A DNA stretch of 64,000 nucleotides. It comes from Streptomyces filamentosus (GTDB taxonomy: Bacteria; Actinomycetota; Actinomycetes; Streptomycetales; Streptomycetaceae). Of this stretch, positions 52,186 to 61,462 are shown piece by piece. Made by a program: the position numbers and the translations under genes. A model generated the notes under the pieces. That model was not told where the DNA came from. It saw nothing but the letters and a program-made list of their open reading frames with translations, and ran no database searches. Location: positions 3,432,501 through 3,496,500 of the forward strand of contig NZ_BNBE01000001.1 of assembly GCF_014654895.1 (NCBI RefSeq). The letters are read 5' to 3'. Every line of letters starts with the position of its first letter. Position 1 is the stretch's first letter.

Positions 52186-53448
52186 TCAGGAACACACCCC
52201 CTCCGCGGCGGTCCGCCCCGTGAAGGTGGGCGTCGCGCTCGGCACGGGGGCGTCCGCGTCGTCGGGCTTCCCGTCGGGAGATGCGTCCGCACCCCCTTCC
52301 GGTTCCGCCGGAGCCACCTCGACCGGCCGGTCCTCCCGGAGTTGCCGGAAAAGCTCACTCGCGGCGGGCTGCACCAGTTCGTCCCGGTTCGCGTTGTACG
52401 TGTACGGGCGCCGCGGCACGGTCAGGAACTGCACCTTCTCCGTCGGCACGGACCGCATCGCGCGGGCCAGTTCGTACAGGTCCCGCAGCGAGTCGAGGCC
52501 CGGATCCGTCGTGATGGACTTCGTCGCCGCGTCCAGGACCGGATACAGCTTCGCCGGGTTCAGCAGCACCCCGTTGCTCTGCACCTTGTTGACGAGCGCG
52601 CCCAGGAACATCTGCTGGCGGTCCATCCGTTCGGTGTCACTGCCGTTCCCCAGGGACTTCCGGGCCCGGACGAAGCCCAGCGCCTGCTCGCCGTTCAGGG
52701 TCTGCCGGCCCGCCGGCAGCTTCAGCTTGGCGCCGGAGTCGTCCACCGGCTCCTTCAGGCAGACCTCCACGCCGTCCACCGCGTCCACCATCTTCTTGAA
52801 GCCCCGGAAGTCGATGACCATGTGGTGGTCGACCCGGATCCCGGTCAGCTTCTCGACGGTACGGATCGTGCAGGCCGTCCCGCCCCACTCGTAGGACCAG
52901 TTGAACTGCGCCAGCTGCTCCCGCGTCCGGCCGCCCCCCGCCTCGGCGCAGCTCGGGATCGTGACCATCAGGTCGCGCGGGATCGAGACGGCCGTCGCCC
53001 CGGACCCGTCGGCCGCGAGGTGCAGCAGGATGACCGTGTCCGAGCGCTGGGTGCCCTTGTCCCGCCCGTACTCGCTGTTCCCCTCCCCGGAGCGGGTGTC
53101 CGAGCCGATGAGGAGGATGTTCCGCGCGGCCGACACCACGGCCGTCGGCCGCTCCTTCTCGTACCGGCGCAGCTCGTCCGCCGCGGTGGTGTCCGTGGTG
53201 ATGTTGTCGTCGAGCTTCCGGTAGAACCACCACCCGGTCCCCGCCGCGGCGAGCAGCACGACGGAGGCCCCGAGCGCCGTCCACCGCAGCCAGTGCCGCC
53301 GCGGCCGGGCGGGTCCCCCCGGGCCGGGACCGGCGCCGGAGTCCGGTTCGGTCCCCGGCCCGGCCGTCGCTTCGGACGTCGGTTCGGAGGTGGGTTCCGG
53401 CGCCGGTCCGGGGTCCGGTTCGGCGGGAGTGCCAGCGCGGTCCGTCAC
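52186..53448 (-). CDS. LCP-family protein 5
   Basis: A 420-residue protein starting at the GTG at 53448 (VTDRAGTPAEP). Cytosolic N-terminus of ~50 residues with Pro/Glu/Thr repeats, TM ~52-72, LCP domain with the intact motifs: LLIGSDTRSGEGN, TQRSDTVILLHL, SIPRDLMVTIPSC, GFVRARKSLGNGSDTERMDR. No LytR_C; a Pro/Asp-rich tail and a terminal Cys instead. It resembles LCP 4 closely in the 'SGEGN' and 'IP(E/S)C' regions, so these are probably recent relatives. Confidence 0.92.
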   Translation of the reverse strand: MTDRAGTPAEPDPGPAPEPTSEPTSEATAGPGTEPDSGAGPGPGGPARPRRHWLRWTALGASVVLLAAAGTGWWFYRKLDDNITTDTTAADELRRYEKERPTAVVSAARNILLIGSDTRSGEGNSEYGRDKGTQRSDTVILLHLAADGSGATAVSIPRDLMVTIPSCAEAGGGRTREQLAQFNWSYEWGGTACTIRTVEKLTGIRVDHHMVIDFRGFKKMVDAVDGVEVCLKEPVDDSGAKLKLPAGRQTLNGEQALGFVRARKSLGNGSDTERMDRQQMFLGALVNKVQSNGVLLNPAKLYPVLDAATKSITTDPGLDSLRDLYELARAMRSVPTEKVQFLTVPRRPYTYNANRDELVQPAASELFRQLREDRPVEVAPAEPEGGADASPDGKPDDADAPVPSATPTFTGRTAAEGVCS

Positions 53449-53768
53449 GTCGTCGTCCGTCCTTCGGGGCGATCGGAGGCGCGGCGGGCGCCCGGCGGTC
53501 GCTGGAGGAGACCGCCGGACCCGGCGCGGGGTTGTACGGAGGAGGCGACTCCCCCCGCGCCGATCATGTACCGGACTCGCCCCGCGGACCCGGGTACGCG
53601 GCGCGTCGATCGGCCGAACGGGTGCACCGGACGCGCGAAAGCCCGCCCGCGCCGGGCCGTCCGCACGTGACCCGGGGCCGTCCGTACGCCCGCACCGGGC
53701 CCTCCGTACGTCCGGGCCAGGGCTTCCGTACGTCCGCCCGGGCGGACGTGCCCGGGGCGGGGCGGCCG
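53449..53768. other. Gene-free stretch with CCGTACGTCCG repeats
   Basis: No gene in 320 bases. The right part (about 53655-53745) has four degenerate copies of a CCGTACGTCCG element, spaced 20-35 bp apart. The left part should hold the LCP 5 promoter; no clear -35/-10 was seen. Confidence 0.5.
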
Positions 53769-54521
53769 TCAGAGCGCGGTGGCGGTGACCCGCTCGCTCT
53801 CGATGCGCTTCTCCAGGGACTCCGGCGCCAGCTCGCCCAGGTTCCGGCACAGCACCACGGAGCCGCCCGCGGCCAGGGGCGCGTACAGCCCGGCCGAGAG
53901 CCCCTCCCAGCCGTCGTACGGGAGCCCGGACAGCAGCCGCGAGCCGGGCCCGAGGCCGAGACGGGCGGCGTCGAGCCGGGCCTGTTCGACGAGCTGGAAG
54001 CCGCTGCGTTCCGTACCGTCGACGACGAGGGCGGGAGCGTCCGCGTCCACCGGGACGAACGGCGCGAAACGGTCGCCCTGGCCCGGGACCTCCACCGCGT
54101 AGTCCGCGTATCCCGCGGGCACGGACGGGAAGCGGCGCCCCAGCGGCGCCAGGGAGAGCGCGATCCGCTCCCCGGAGCAGGCCAGACCCGCCTCCAGCGC
54201 GTCCGGGCCCGCCACCACCAGGTCGGCGCCGGCCGGGTCGCCGCCCAGCTCGGCCGTCACCCCGACGGAGGAGCAGGCGAGCAGCCAGACGGCGGTCTGC
54301 CAGTGCGCGGGCAGCAGCAGCGCGAGCCGGTCGCCGGGCCCGGCGGACAGCTCGCCCTGGAGCAGGTTGGCCGTCTTCGCCACCCAATTGGCGAAGGTGG
54401 CGACGGACAATTCCACCCGTTCACCGGTGGCGTCGTCGTAGTAGGTGACCAAGGGACGGCCGGGGTCCGCGGCGAGCGCGGATCGCAGCAGGTCGGCGGG
54501 GGTGCGGTCGCTGGCGTTCAC
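53769..54521 (-). CDS. TIGR03089-type adenylate-forming-like protein, short
   Basis: A 250-residue protein starting at GTG. It resembles the N-terminal part of AMP-binding enzymes (VTYYDDATGERVELSVATFANW; DRLALLLPAHWQTAVWLLAC; YDGWEGLSAGLYAPLAAGGS), the pattern of family TIGR03089 found in actinobacteria. The ATP loop YTSGTTGxPK is not present (VVDGTERSG stands there) and the whole C-terminal part is missing; typical members of the superfamily have 500 or more residues. Function unknown; it is unlikely to adenylate. It sits between LCP 5 and an amidase gene on the other strand. Confidence 0.8.
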   Translation of the reverse strand: MNASDRTPADLLRSALAADPGRPLVTYYDDATGERVELSVATFANWVAKTANLLQGELSAGPGDRLALLLPAHWQTAVWLLACSSVGVTAELGGDPAGADLVVAGPDALEAGLACSGERIALSLAPLGRRFPSVPAGYADYAVEVPGQGDRFAPFVPVDADAPALVVDGTERSGFQLVEQARLDAARLGLGPGSRLLSGLPYDGWEGLSAGLYAPLAAGGSVVLCRNLGELAPESLEKRIESERVTATAL

Positions 54522-54647
54522 GCCGCACAGGGTACGCGGGCCCGCGCGCCGCCCTGGGCCGTACCGGTGACGGCGTCCTCCGGTCGGCCCGACGCGCCGT
54601 CACCCTTCCGCCGCGCGCCGCGCCCCCGGGCTCCGCACGATCGGCCC

Positions 54648-56099
54648 ATGCGTGCCTCACTCGCCTCCTCGGTCGCCGTCGCCTGCGCGGCCGCGCTCGC
54701 CCTGCCGGTCACCCTCGCCGTCCCCGCGACGGCCACCGCGCGCCCGGCGGCGACCGGCCGGCCAGCGGGCCCGAGCGCGCTGCCACCGGGCCCGGACGCG
54801 GGGCCGTCGGACCGGGCCGAGCCGTCGCGGGACCCGGCCGAGCCGTCGCCGGGCGGGGACGAACCGCCGGGCTCCACCCGGTCGCTGCCGCTGCGGCCGC
54901 TGGGCACCTCCGTCCGGACCTTCGGGACCGACCCGGGCGCCGCGCCCGAACAGGGCCTCACCCGGCGGGACGTCAGCCCCTTCTCGCTCGTCGGCGTGGT
55001 CTGGGACGACCCGGCGGCCGTCCTGCACGGCACCGTCCAGGTCCGCACCCGCGCCGCCGCCGACGGCGTCTGGTCGGCGTGGCAGGACGTCGAGACCCAC
55101 AACGACGAGCACGGCGCCGACCCCGGCACCGCCGAAGGCGCCTCCGGCACCCTCCGCGGCTCCACCGCCCCCCTGTGGGTGGGCGACTCGGACGGCGTGG
55201 AGATCCGCGTACGGGCCGAGACGGCGGACACCGGCACCGACCGGGTCCGCCTCCCGGCCGGCCTCCGCCTCGAACTGGTCGACCCGGGCGAGGCCCCGGC
55301 CGACCCGGCCCCCGGCACCCGCGCGATGGCCCCGCCGGCCGCCCTGACGGCGGCGGAGGCCGCCGCGAGCGCCGCGAACGGCCAGTGGGCCCCGGCCGGC
55401 GCGGCGGTCATCCCGGCGGAGACGGCGGAGACGGCGGAGACGGCGGCGCAGGCCGCGACGGCGGCGGCCCCGGCGGCCGCGAAGAAGCCCTACATCGGCC
55501 CCCGCCCCCGGATTATCACCCGCAAGGGCTGGGGCGCCGACGAGCGGCTCCGCGAGAAGGGCTTCGTCTACACCAAGACGATCAAGGCGGCCTTCGTCCA
55601 CCACACCGCCACCGGCAACAACTACCGGTGCGCCCAGGCCCCCTCCGTCCTGCGCGGTATCTACCGCTACCACGTGAAGAGCAGCGGATGGCGTGACTTC
55701 GGCTACAACTTCGCCGTCGACAGGTGCGGAAACATCTACGAAGGCCGGGCCGGGGGAGTGGCCAAGCCGGTGCTCGGCGCGCACACCCTCGGCTTCAACA
55801 CCAACAGCATGGGCATCGCCGTCCTCGGCAGCTTCGGCGGCAGCGCCCCGCCGGCCGCCGCCGTGACCGCCGTCGCCCGCCTGACGGCCTGGAAACTCGG
55901 CCTCCACGGCGTCAACCCCAAGGGCACCCAGACCCTCGTCTCCGGAGGCGGCAACCGCTACAAGAAGGGCAGGAAGGTCGCGTTCCACGCCATCGCGGGA
56001 CACCGTGACGGATTCGCCACGGAGTGCCCCGGAAGCCGCCTGTACGGCAAACTCGGGACCGCGCGCGCCTCCTCCGCGAAGTACCAGGGAAGGCGCTGA
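54648..56099 (+). CDS. Secreted PGRP-type N-acetylmuramoyl-L-alanine amidase
   Basis: A 483-residue exported protein. Signal peptide ~1-31, a Pro/Gly-rich stretch, a beta-rich domain ~80-215 (VSPFSLVGVVWDDPAAVLHG), a short Glu-Thr-Ala repeat (AETAETAETAAQA) and the amidase_2/PGRP domain ~285-470 (PRIITRKGWGADE). Zinc ligands are in FVHHTATGN (His) and in AGHRDGFATECPG (His, Cys). It should cut the bond between MurNAc and the stem peptide. The GAA-rich linker DNA is a small tandem repeat (55420-55450). Confidence 0.92.
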   Translation: MRASLASSVAVACAAALALPVTLAVPATATARPAATGRPAGPSALPPGPDAGPSDRAEPSRDPAEPSPGGDEPPGSTRSLPLRPLGTSVRTFGTDPGAAPEQGLTRRDVSPFSLVGVVWDDPAAVLHGTVQVRTRAAADGVWSAWQDVETHNDEHGADPGTAEGASGTLRGSTAPLWVGDSDGVEIRVRAETADTGTDRVRLPAGLRLELVDPGEAPADPAPGTRAMAPPAALTAAEAAASAANGQWAPAGAAVIPAETAETAETAAQAATAAAPAAAKKPYIGPRPRIITRKGWGADERLREKGFVYTKTIKAAFVHHTATGNNYRCAQAPSVLRGIYRYHVKSSGWRDFGYNFAVDRCGNIYEGRAGGVAKPVLGAHTLGFNTNSMGIAVLGSFGGSAPPAAAVTAVARLTAWKLGLHGVNPKGTQTLVSGGGNRYKKGRKVAFHAIAGHRDGFATECPGSRLYGKLGTARASSAKYQGRR

Positions 56100-56203
56100 T
56101 GGGGGCGCCGAGGCAACCATCTGCATAAACTGACCGGTCATATCGCACGGACGACCGAGACGGGCGCGCCGAACGGCCCCGAAGCAGGAAGCAGAGACGA
56201 CAC

Positions 56204-57286
56204 GTGACAGAGGCGATCCTCCTGGTCGGGGGCAAGGGCACCCGGCTGCGACCGCTCACGGTCAACACGCCCAAGCCCATGGTCCCGGCGGCCGGCGTCC
56301 CCTTCCTGACGCACCAGCTGGCCCGGGCCAAGGCCGCCGGCGTCGAGCACATCGTGCTCGCCACCTCCTACCTCGCCGAGGTCTTCGAACCGCACTTCGG
56401 CGACGGCTCCGACCTCGGCCTGAGCCTGGAGTACGTGACGGAGGAGGAACCGCTCGGCACCGGCGGCGCGATACGCAACGTGGCCTCCCGGCTGCACTCG
56501 GGCCCGGACGAGCCCGTCCTGATCTTCAACGGGGACATCCTCACCGGGCTCGACATCCGCGCCCTGGTGGCCACCCACGCCGACTCCGGCGCCGACGTCT
56601 CCCTCCACCTCACCCGCGTCGAGGACCCCCGCGCCTTCGGCCTGGTCCCCACCGACGACACCGGCCGCGTCACCGCCTTCCTGGAGAAGCCGCAGACGCC
56701 CGAGGAGATCGTCACCGACCAGATCAACGCCGGCGCGTACGTCTTCCGCCGCTCGGTCATCGACTCCATCCCCACCGGCCGCCCGGTCTCCGTCGAGCGC
56801 GAGACCTTCCCGGAGCTCCTCGCCTCGGGCGCCCACCTCCAGGGCATGGTCGACTCCACGTACTGGCTGGACCTCGGCACCCCGCAGGCGTTCGTCCGCG
56901 GCTCCGCCGACCTGGTCCTGGGCCGTGCCCCCTCCCCGGCCGTCCCCGGCCGCTGCGGGGACCGCCTGGTCCTGCCCTCCGCCCGGGTCGCCCCCGACGC
57001 CAAGCTCACCGGCGGCACGGTCGTCGGCGCCGGCGCGACGGTCGGCGAGGGCGCCCGGGTGACCGGCTCCACCCTCCTGGCCGGGGCCGTCATCGAGCCC
57101 GGCGCGGTCGTCACCGACTCCCTCGTCGGCGCCGGCGCCCGCATCGGCGCCCGCTCCGTCCTCACGGGCGCGGTCATCGGCGACGGCGCCCACGTCGGCC
57201 CCGACAACGAACTCCGCGACGGCATCCGCATCTGGTGCGACGCCACCCTCCCCGCGGGCACGGTCCGCTTCAGCTCGGACCAGTAG
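56204..57286 (+). CDS. Mannose-1-phosphate guanylyltransferase-type nucleotidyltransferase
   Basis: A 360-residue protein starting at GTG. The N-terminal nucleotidyltransferase domain keeps LLVGGKGTRLRPLT, TPKPMVPAAG, EEPLGTGGAIRN, FNGDIL and INAGAYVF. A C-terminal left-handed beta-helix of hexapeptides (~250-345: VVGAGATVGEGARVTGSTL) follows. This is the layout of GDP-mannose pyrophosphorylases of actinobacteria, though a UDP- or dTDP-sugar substrate is not excluded. Such enzymes supply sugars for phosphatidylinositol mannosides and for glycan synthesis. Confidence 0.9.
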   Translation: MTEAILLVGGKGTRLRPLTVNTPKPMVPAAGVPFLTHQLARAKAAGVEHIVLATSYLAEVFEPHFGDGSDLGLSLEYVTEEEPLGTGGAIRNVASRLHSGPDEPVLIFNGDILTGLDIRALVATHADSGADVSLHLTRVEDPRAFGLVPTDDTGRVTAFLEKPQTPEEIVTDQINAGAYVFRRSVIDSIPTGRPVSVERETFPELLASGAHLQGMVDSTYWLDLGTPQAFVRGSADLVLGRAPSPAVPGRCGDRLVLPSARVAPDAKLTGGTVVGAGATVGEGARVTGSTLLAGAVIEPGAVVTDSLVGAGARIGARSVLTGAVIGDGAHVGPDNELRDGIRIWCDATLPAGTVRFSSDQ

Positions 57287-57296
57287 CGCCCCCACG

Positions 57297-57343
57297 GCCG
57301 CCGCCGCTCCGCCGCGAGCACGCGCTCCGCGAGCGGCGGCGGC
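57297..57343 (+). terminator. Stem-loop after the nucleotidyltransferase gene
   Basis: GCCGCCGCCGCTC and its complement pair over 13 bp with a 21-base loop that can fold further. The position 10 bp after the stop suits a terminator. Confidence 0.6.
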
Positions 57344-57432
57344 ACCGTTCCGTCACGGGCGCCTCCGCACCTGCGCCCCCACCCGTGCCCGAACCCGCCC
57401 CGCCCCCGGTCCGTCCCGCTAGGCTCGTACCC

Positions 57433-58383
57433 ATGGCCGGCCGCTTCGTCCCGCACCCGAACCCGCACCGGGACCCGCACCCCACCCCCGTCACGGCCGA
57501 CGGCCACGCCCTGGACCTGCGCCTCACCCTCACGCCCCTGCGCAGGGGCCCCGAGGACCCCGCCTTCCGCGCCACGCGCGACGGGGCGTTCTGGCGGGCG
57601 ACCCGCACCCCGGAGGGCCCCGCGACCCTCCGCGTACGGGCCCTGGAGGGGCGGGTCGCGGCCGACACCTGGGGCCCGGGCGCGGCCTGGCTCGACGCGC
57701 GCCTCCCCGCCCTCCTCGGCGCCGAGGACGACCCCGGCGCCTTCGTCCCCCGCCACCGGCTCGTCCTGGCCACCCACCGCCACCGCCCCGGCCTCCGCCT
57801 CACCCGCACCGGCCTGGTCATGGAGTCCCTGATCCCGTCGATCCTGGAGCAGAAGGTCACGACGGCGGAGGCGTACGGCTCCTGGCGCCGCCTGGTCCGC
57901 CGGTACGGCGAGCCGGCCCCGGGCCCGGCGCCGGAGGGCATGTACGTGATGCCGGAGCCCCGCACCTGGGCGCGGATCCCGTCCTGGGAGTGGCACCGCG
58001 CGAACGTCGACAGCAGGCGCGCCGCCGTGGTCGTCCGCGCCGCCCGGGTGGCCCCCCGCCTGGAGGAGGCCGCGGCCATGCCCCCGGCGGAGGCCCGCGC
58101 CCGCCTGGAGCTGGTCCCCGGCATCGGGCCGTGGACCAGCGCGGAGACCGTCCAGCGCACCCACGGCGCCCCGGACGAGGTCTCGGCGGGCGACCTGAAC
58201 CTCCCCGGCATCGTCGGCTGGGCCCTGGACGGCGACCCCACGGCCGACGACGCGAGGATGCTGGAGCTCCTCGCCCCCTACGCGGGCCAGCGCCACCGCG
58301 CCGCCCGCCTGATCCTCCTCAGCGGCCGCACCCCGCCCCGCCGCGCCCCGCGCCGGGCCGTGGGCGACATCCGCCGCCTCTGA
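57433..58383 (+). CDS. DNA-3-methyladenine glycosylase (AlkA/HhH-GPD family)
   Basis: A 316-residue DNA repair enzyme starting at the ATG at 57433. An N-terminal beta domain (~1-100) leads to the HhH-GPD fold: LIPSILEQKVTTAEAYGSW (helix contacting DNA), the helix-hairpin-helix LVPGIGPWTSAETV (~225), and the catalytic Asp in AGDLNLPGIVG (~253). It should remove alkylated purines. The N-terminus begins with a His-Pro-Asn-Pro stretch. Confidence 0.9.
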   Translation: MAGRFVPHPNPHRDPHPTPVTADGHALDLRLTLTPLRRGPEDPAFRATRDGAFWRATRTPEGPATLRVRALEGRVAADTWGPGAAWLDARLPALLGAEDDPGAFVPRHRLVLATHRHRPGLRLTRTGLVMESLIPSILEQKVTTAEAYGSWRRLVRRYGEPAPGPAPEGMYVMPEPRTWARIPSWEWHRANVDSRRAAVVVRAARVAPRLEEAAAMPPAEARARLELVPGIGPWTSAETVQRTHGAPDEVSAGDLNLPGIVGWALDGDPTADDARMLELLAPYAGQRHRAARLILLSGRTPPRRAPRRAVGDIRRL

Positions 58384-58410
58384 TCCCCGCCCGAGAGGGC
58401 CGCCGGCGGC

Positions 58411-59718
58411 TCAGCGCACCTCGATGAACTCCGCGACGGGCCGCGCCGGCCGCTCCTTCGCCGGACCGGCCGGCCGGCCGATCGCGACGGCGCCCATCGG
58501 GTCCCAGTGCTCCGGCAGCCCGAGCACCTCCCGCACCACGTCCCGGCAGAACATGGTCGAGGACACCCAGGCGGAGCCCAGCCGTTCGCCCGCCAGCGCG
58601 ACGAGGAAGTTCTGCACGCCCGCGCCCGCCGCGACCACGAACATCTCGCGCTCGGCGGCGTCCCGGCGCGGGTCGCCGTAGGAGTGGGCGCCGTCCGTGA
58701 CGAGGCAGGGCACGGCGAGGTAGGGCGCGTTCCGCAGGACGTCCCCGCGCCGCACCCGCTTCGCGACGGCCTCCTCGGACCTCCCGTCCCGCCGCAGGTC
58801 CGCGATCCACGCGTCCCGCATCGCGTCGAGGAGCCGCAGCCGCGACTCGGGGGACTCCAGGAGGACGAACCGCCACGGGACGGTGTGGTGCGGGGCGGGC
58901 GCCGTCAGGGCCGCGGCGACCGCGCGCCGTACGGCCCCGGGGTCGACGGGCCCGTCGCCGAACTCCCGTACCGTCCGCCGCAGCGTCACCGCCTCCCGTA
59001 CGGCCTCCGAGGTGCCGAGGCGGAACATGTCGCCCTCGGCGGACCGCACCAGCGCCCGCGCCCCCGGCTCCCCGTCGTCCCCGACGACGTGCGGCAGGCC
59101 GCGCACGACGGCGACCGGCATGCCGGTCGCCTTGCCCTTCACCAGGTCGCCGGCGGCGGCGAGTTCGTCGGCGGTGGCGACGACGGTCACGTTCAGCTCG
59201 TTGCCGTGGGAGTCGGCGATCCCCCGCAGGTCGTCCAGGACCCGCACGCCCGCCGCGCCGATCGCGACGTCGGTGAGCCCGGACCGCCAGGGGCGGCCGA
59301 AGGTGTCGGTGACGACGATCCCGACGTCCACGCCGAGCGCCTCGCGCAGCCCGGTGCGGATCCGCAGGGCCGAGCCGTCGGGGTCCTCGGGCAGCAACAG
59401 CACCGTGCCGGCCGGGGTGTTGGAGGCGTCGACACCGGCGGCGGCCATGACGAGCCCCTGCCGGTTCTGCACGATGCGCAGCGTGCCGCGCCGGGCCACC
59501 ACCCGCACCGTCTCGGCGTCGATGGCCTCCTCGCGGTCGTCGGCGGCGACGATCCGCCCCTCCGCCTTGCTGACGATCTTCGAGGTGACGAGCAGGACGT
59601 CCCCGTCCGCCAGGTCGGGGGCGGCGGCGGCGATCAGCTTGGCCAGGTCGTCGCCGGGCGCGACCTCGGGCAGACCGGGCACCGCCCACACGCGGTACGA
59701 GGGGGACGCACCGGTCAT
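58411..59718 (-). CDS. fbiB: F420:glutamate ligase fused to nitroreductase-like domain
   Basis: A 435-residue bifunctional enzyme of coenzyme F420 synthesis. Residues ~1-245 form the CofE ligase adding gamma-glutamates ([50 protein letters not shown]). Residues ~250-435 form a nitroreductase-type FMN domain ([31 protein letters not shown]) characteristic of actinobacterial FbiB. The ATG at 59718 overlaps the fbiA stop (ATGA). Confidence 0.95.
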   Translation of the reverse strand: MTGASPSYRVWAVPGLPEVAPGDDLAKLIAAAAPDLADGDVLLVTSKIVSKAEGRIVAADDREEAIDAETVRVVARRGTLRIVQNRQGLVMAAAGVDASNTPAGTVLLLPEDPDGSALRIRTGLREALGVDVGIVVTDTFGRPWRSGLTDVAIGAAGVRVLDDLRGIADSHGNELNVTVVATADELAAAGDLVKGKATGMPVAVVRGLPHVVGDDGEPGARALVRSAEGDMFRLGTSEAVREAVTLRRTVREFGDGPVDPGAVRRAVAAALTAPAPHHTVPWRFVLLESPESRLRLLDAMRDAWIADLRRDGRSEEAVAKRVRRGDVLRNAPYLAVPCLVTDGAHSYGDPRRDAAEREMFVVAAGAGVQNFLVALAGERLGSAWVSSTMFCRDVVREVLGLPEHWDPMGAVAIGRPAGPAKERPARPVAEFIEVR

Positions 59719-60671
59719 GCCCGGACCTCCTCGGCCAGCGCGAGCGCCGCCCGCGCCATCTCGGCGGTGGCGTCCACGTCGGTCATCATCAGCGGCACGG
59801 CCCGGCAGGCGATGCCCGCCTCCTCGACGCCGGCGACGGCGCCCGCGTCCACCGTGTCGACCAGCCAGCCGTCGAGCAGTCCGGAGCCGTAGTGGCGGGC
59901 CACGGCCGCCGCCGTCGACTCGACGCCGACCGCCGCGAGGACCTTGTCGGCCATGCCGCGCACGGGCGCGTCGCCGACGATGGGGGAGAGGCCGACGACC
60001 GGCGCGGGGGAGGCGGCGACCGCCTCGCGGATGCCGGGCACGGCGAGGATGGTGCCGACGCTGACGACCGGGTTGGACGGCGGGAAGAGGACGACGTCCG
60101 CCGCGGCGATCGCCTCCAGGACGCCGGGGGCGGGCTTCGCGGCCTCCGCACCGACGGCCACGACGGCCTTCGCGTCGACGGAGGCGCGCAGCTTCACCCA
60201 GTACTCCTGGAAGTGCACGGCCCGCTGCTCGCCGTCGACCTCGATCGCCACGTGCGTCTCGACGCGGTCGTCGGACATCGGCAGCAGCCGCACCCCCGGC
60301 TGCCAGCGGGCGCAGAGCGCCTCGGTGACGGCGCTCAGCGGGTAGCCGGCGCCGAGCATCTGGGTGCGGACGATGTGGGTGGCGAAGTCCTTGTCGCCGA
60401 GGCCGAACCACTCGGGTCCGACCCCGTAGGCGGCGAGCTCCCCCTTGACCGCGAACGTCTCGCCCTCGCGTCCCCAGCCCTGTTCCTCGTGGATGCCACC
60501 GCCGAGGGTGTACATCACGGTGTCCAGGTCGGGGCAGACCTTGAGCCCGAAGAGATGGATGTCGTCACCGGTGTTGCCGACGACCGTGATCTCCGCGTCC
60601 GGGACGGCCCGCTTGAGACCGCGAAGGAAACGGGCACCACCGATGCCGCCTGCCAGAACCACAATGCGCAT
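59715..60671 (-). CDS. fbiA: 2-phospho-L-lactate (or phosphoenolpyruvate) transferase, CofD/FbiA
   Basis: A 318-residue enzyme joining the phospho-lactyl or phosphoenolpyruvyl moiety to the deazaflavin Fo. Motifs: [46 protein letters not shown]-type as [27 protein letters not shown]. It is the first gene of the fbiA-fbiB operon and is coupled to fbiB by a 4-bp overlap. Confidence 0.96.
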   Translation of the reverse strand: MRIVVLAGGIGGARFLRGLKRAVPDAEITVVGNTGDDIHLFGLKVCPDLDTVMYTLGGGIHEEQGWGREGETFAVKGELAAYGVGPEWFGLGDKDFATHIVRTQMLGAGYPLSAVTEALCARWQPGVRLLPMSDDRVETHVAIEVDGEQRAVHFQEYWVKLRASVDAKAVVAVGAEAAKPAPGVLEAIAAADVVLFPPSNPVVSVGTILAVPGIREAVAASPAPVVGLSPIVGDAPVRGMADKVLAAVGVESTAAAVARHYGSGLLDGWLVDTVDAGAVAGVEEAGIACRAVPLMMTDVDATAEMARAALALAEEVRA

Positions 60672-60735
60672 GCGGACAGTGTGTCAGCCGCGGGCCGCTC
60701 CTCGAGGGGCGGTGGCCGGGTGGCGGGCGGGACCG

Positions 60736-61245
60736 TCAGGCGGGGACGACCTCCGGGGTGGCCGGGGCGCACCGGCCCTGGGGGGACTCGTGCATCGGCA
60801 TCTCGGTGAGCCCGGGGAAGTAGACGTGGAGGCTGACGACGGGCTCCAGCGAGTCGTTGGCGACCTCGTGGACGTACCCGGGGGCGAAGACCCGCTGCGC
60901 GCCGGGCCGCAGCGTCCGCACGCCCCGGTCCGTACGCTCCGTCAACTCGCCCCGCAGGACGGTGAGGACGCCGGAGGAGCCGCCGTGGTCGTGGAGGCCG
61001 CTGCCCTGGCCGGGCACCCAGGAGAGCAGCCAGACCTCGTAGCCGGGGCCGGTGCGCAGCCGGTGGTACCAGCGGCTGGTGGCGTCGTACTCGACGTGCG
61101 GGGCCCACTGCGCGGGGTCGGCGGCGAGCTCGCGGGCGAGGCCGGCGAACTCGGCGACGGTGACGGGGTGCTCGCGCTCGGGCTGGAGCAGGTGCGGGAC
61201 CTCCATGAGGTCGCCGGCGATCTGGAGGTCGCTGTCCATGTTCAT
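60736..61245 (-). CDS. Cysteine dioxygenase
   Basis: A 169-residue cupin enzyme oxidising L-cysteine to cysteine sulfinate with O2 and Fe(II). Iron ligands are His85 and His87 in GLHDHGG and His126 in PGYVHEVAN. The length is short of the ~200 of animal enzymes, normal for bacteria; the Cys of the Cys-Tyr crosslink is Gly here, as in most bacterial forms. The ATG at 61245 follows GAGGAAC. It is preceded by a poly-Cys leader ORF (61364-61456), which suggests expression that depends on cysteine supply. Confidence 0.92.
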   Translation of the reverse strand: MNMDSDLQIAGDLMEVPHLLQPEREHPVTVAEFAGLARELAADPAQWAPHVEYDATSRWYHRLRTGPGYEVWLLSWVPGQGSGLHDHGGSSGVLTVLRGELTERTDRGVRTLRPGAQRVFAPGYVHEVANDSLEPVVSLHVYFPGLTEMPMHESPQGRCAPATPEVVPA

Positions 61246-61363
61246 GGGTGGGGTGTTCCTCAGCAGAAACAGACGATGCGGTGGGGGGGTCACGGCACGT
61301 GGGGCGCGGGTGACACGGGTGACGCAGGGTGACGCTGGGAGGGGCGGCCGGAGCTCGGGGGCA

Positions 61364-61456
61364 TCAACAGCCGGAACAGCAACAGCAACAGCGCGCCTGG
61401 ACAGCGCGGCGGAACCCACGGGCGTGGGTCGCGGAGGGCGCTGCGGTCGCTGGCAT
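61364..61456 (-). CDS. Poly-cysteine leader peptide (putative cysteine attenuator)
   Basis: A 30-codon ORF from an ATG to a TGA, ending R-C-C-C-C-C-S-G-C-stop: five consecutive Cys codons (TGT TGC TGT TGC TGT) and one more as the last sense codon. Six Cys in 30 codons is far from chance. It ends 118 bp before the cysteine dioxygenase start, on the same strand. No ribosome-binding site is present; instead a promoter places the first transcribed base at the ATG, so translation would be leaderless. Poly-Cys leaderless ORFs acting as cysteine-responsive attenuators are known in mycobacteria. Confidence 0.75.
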   Translation of the reverse strand: MPATAAPSATHARGFRRAVQARCCCCCSGC

Positions 61457-61462
61457 GCCACC

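Noticed and set aside
53769..54521. NRPS adenylation domain marking a biosynthetic cluster
   Set aside because: The protein is only 250 residues, lacks the ATP loop, and no carrier, condensation or ketosynthase domain is in the window.
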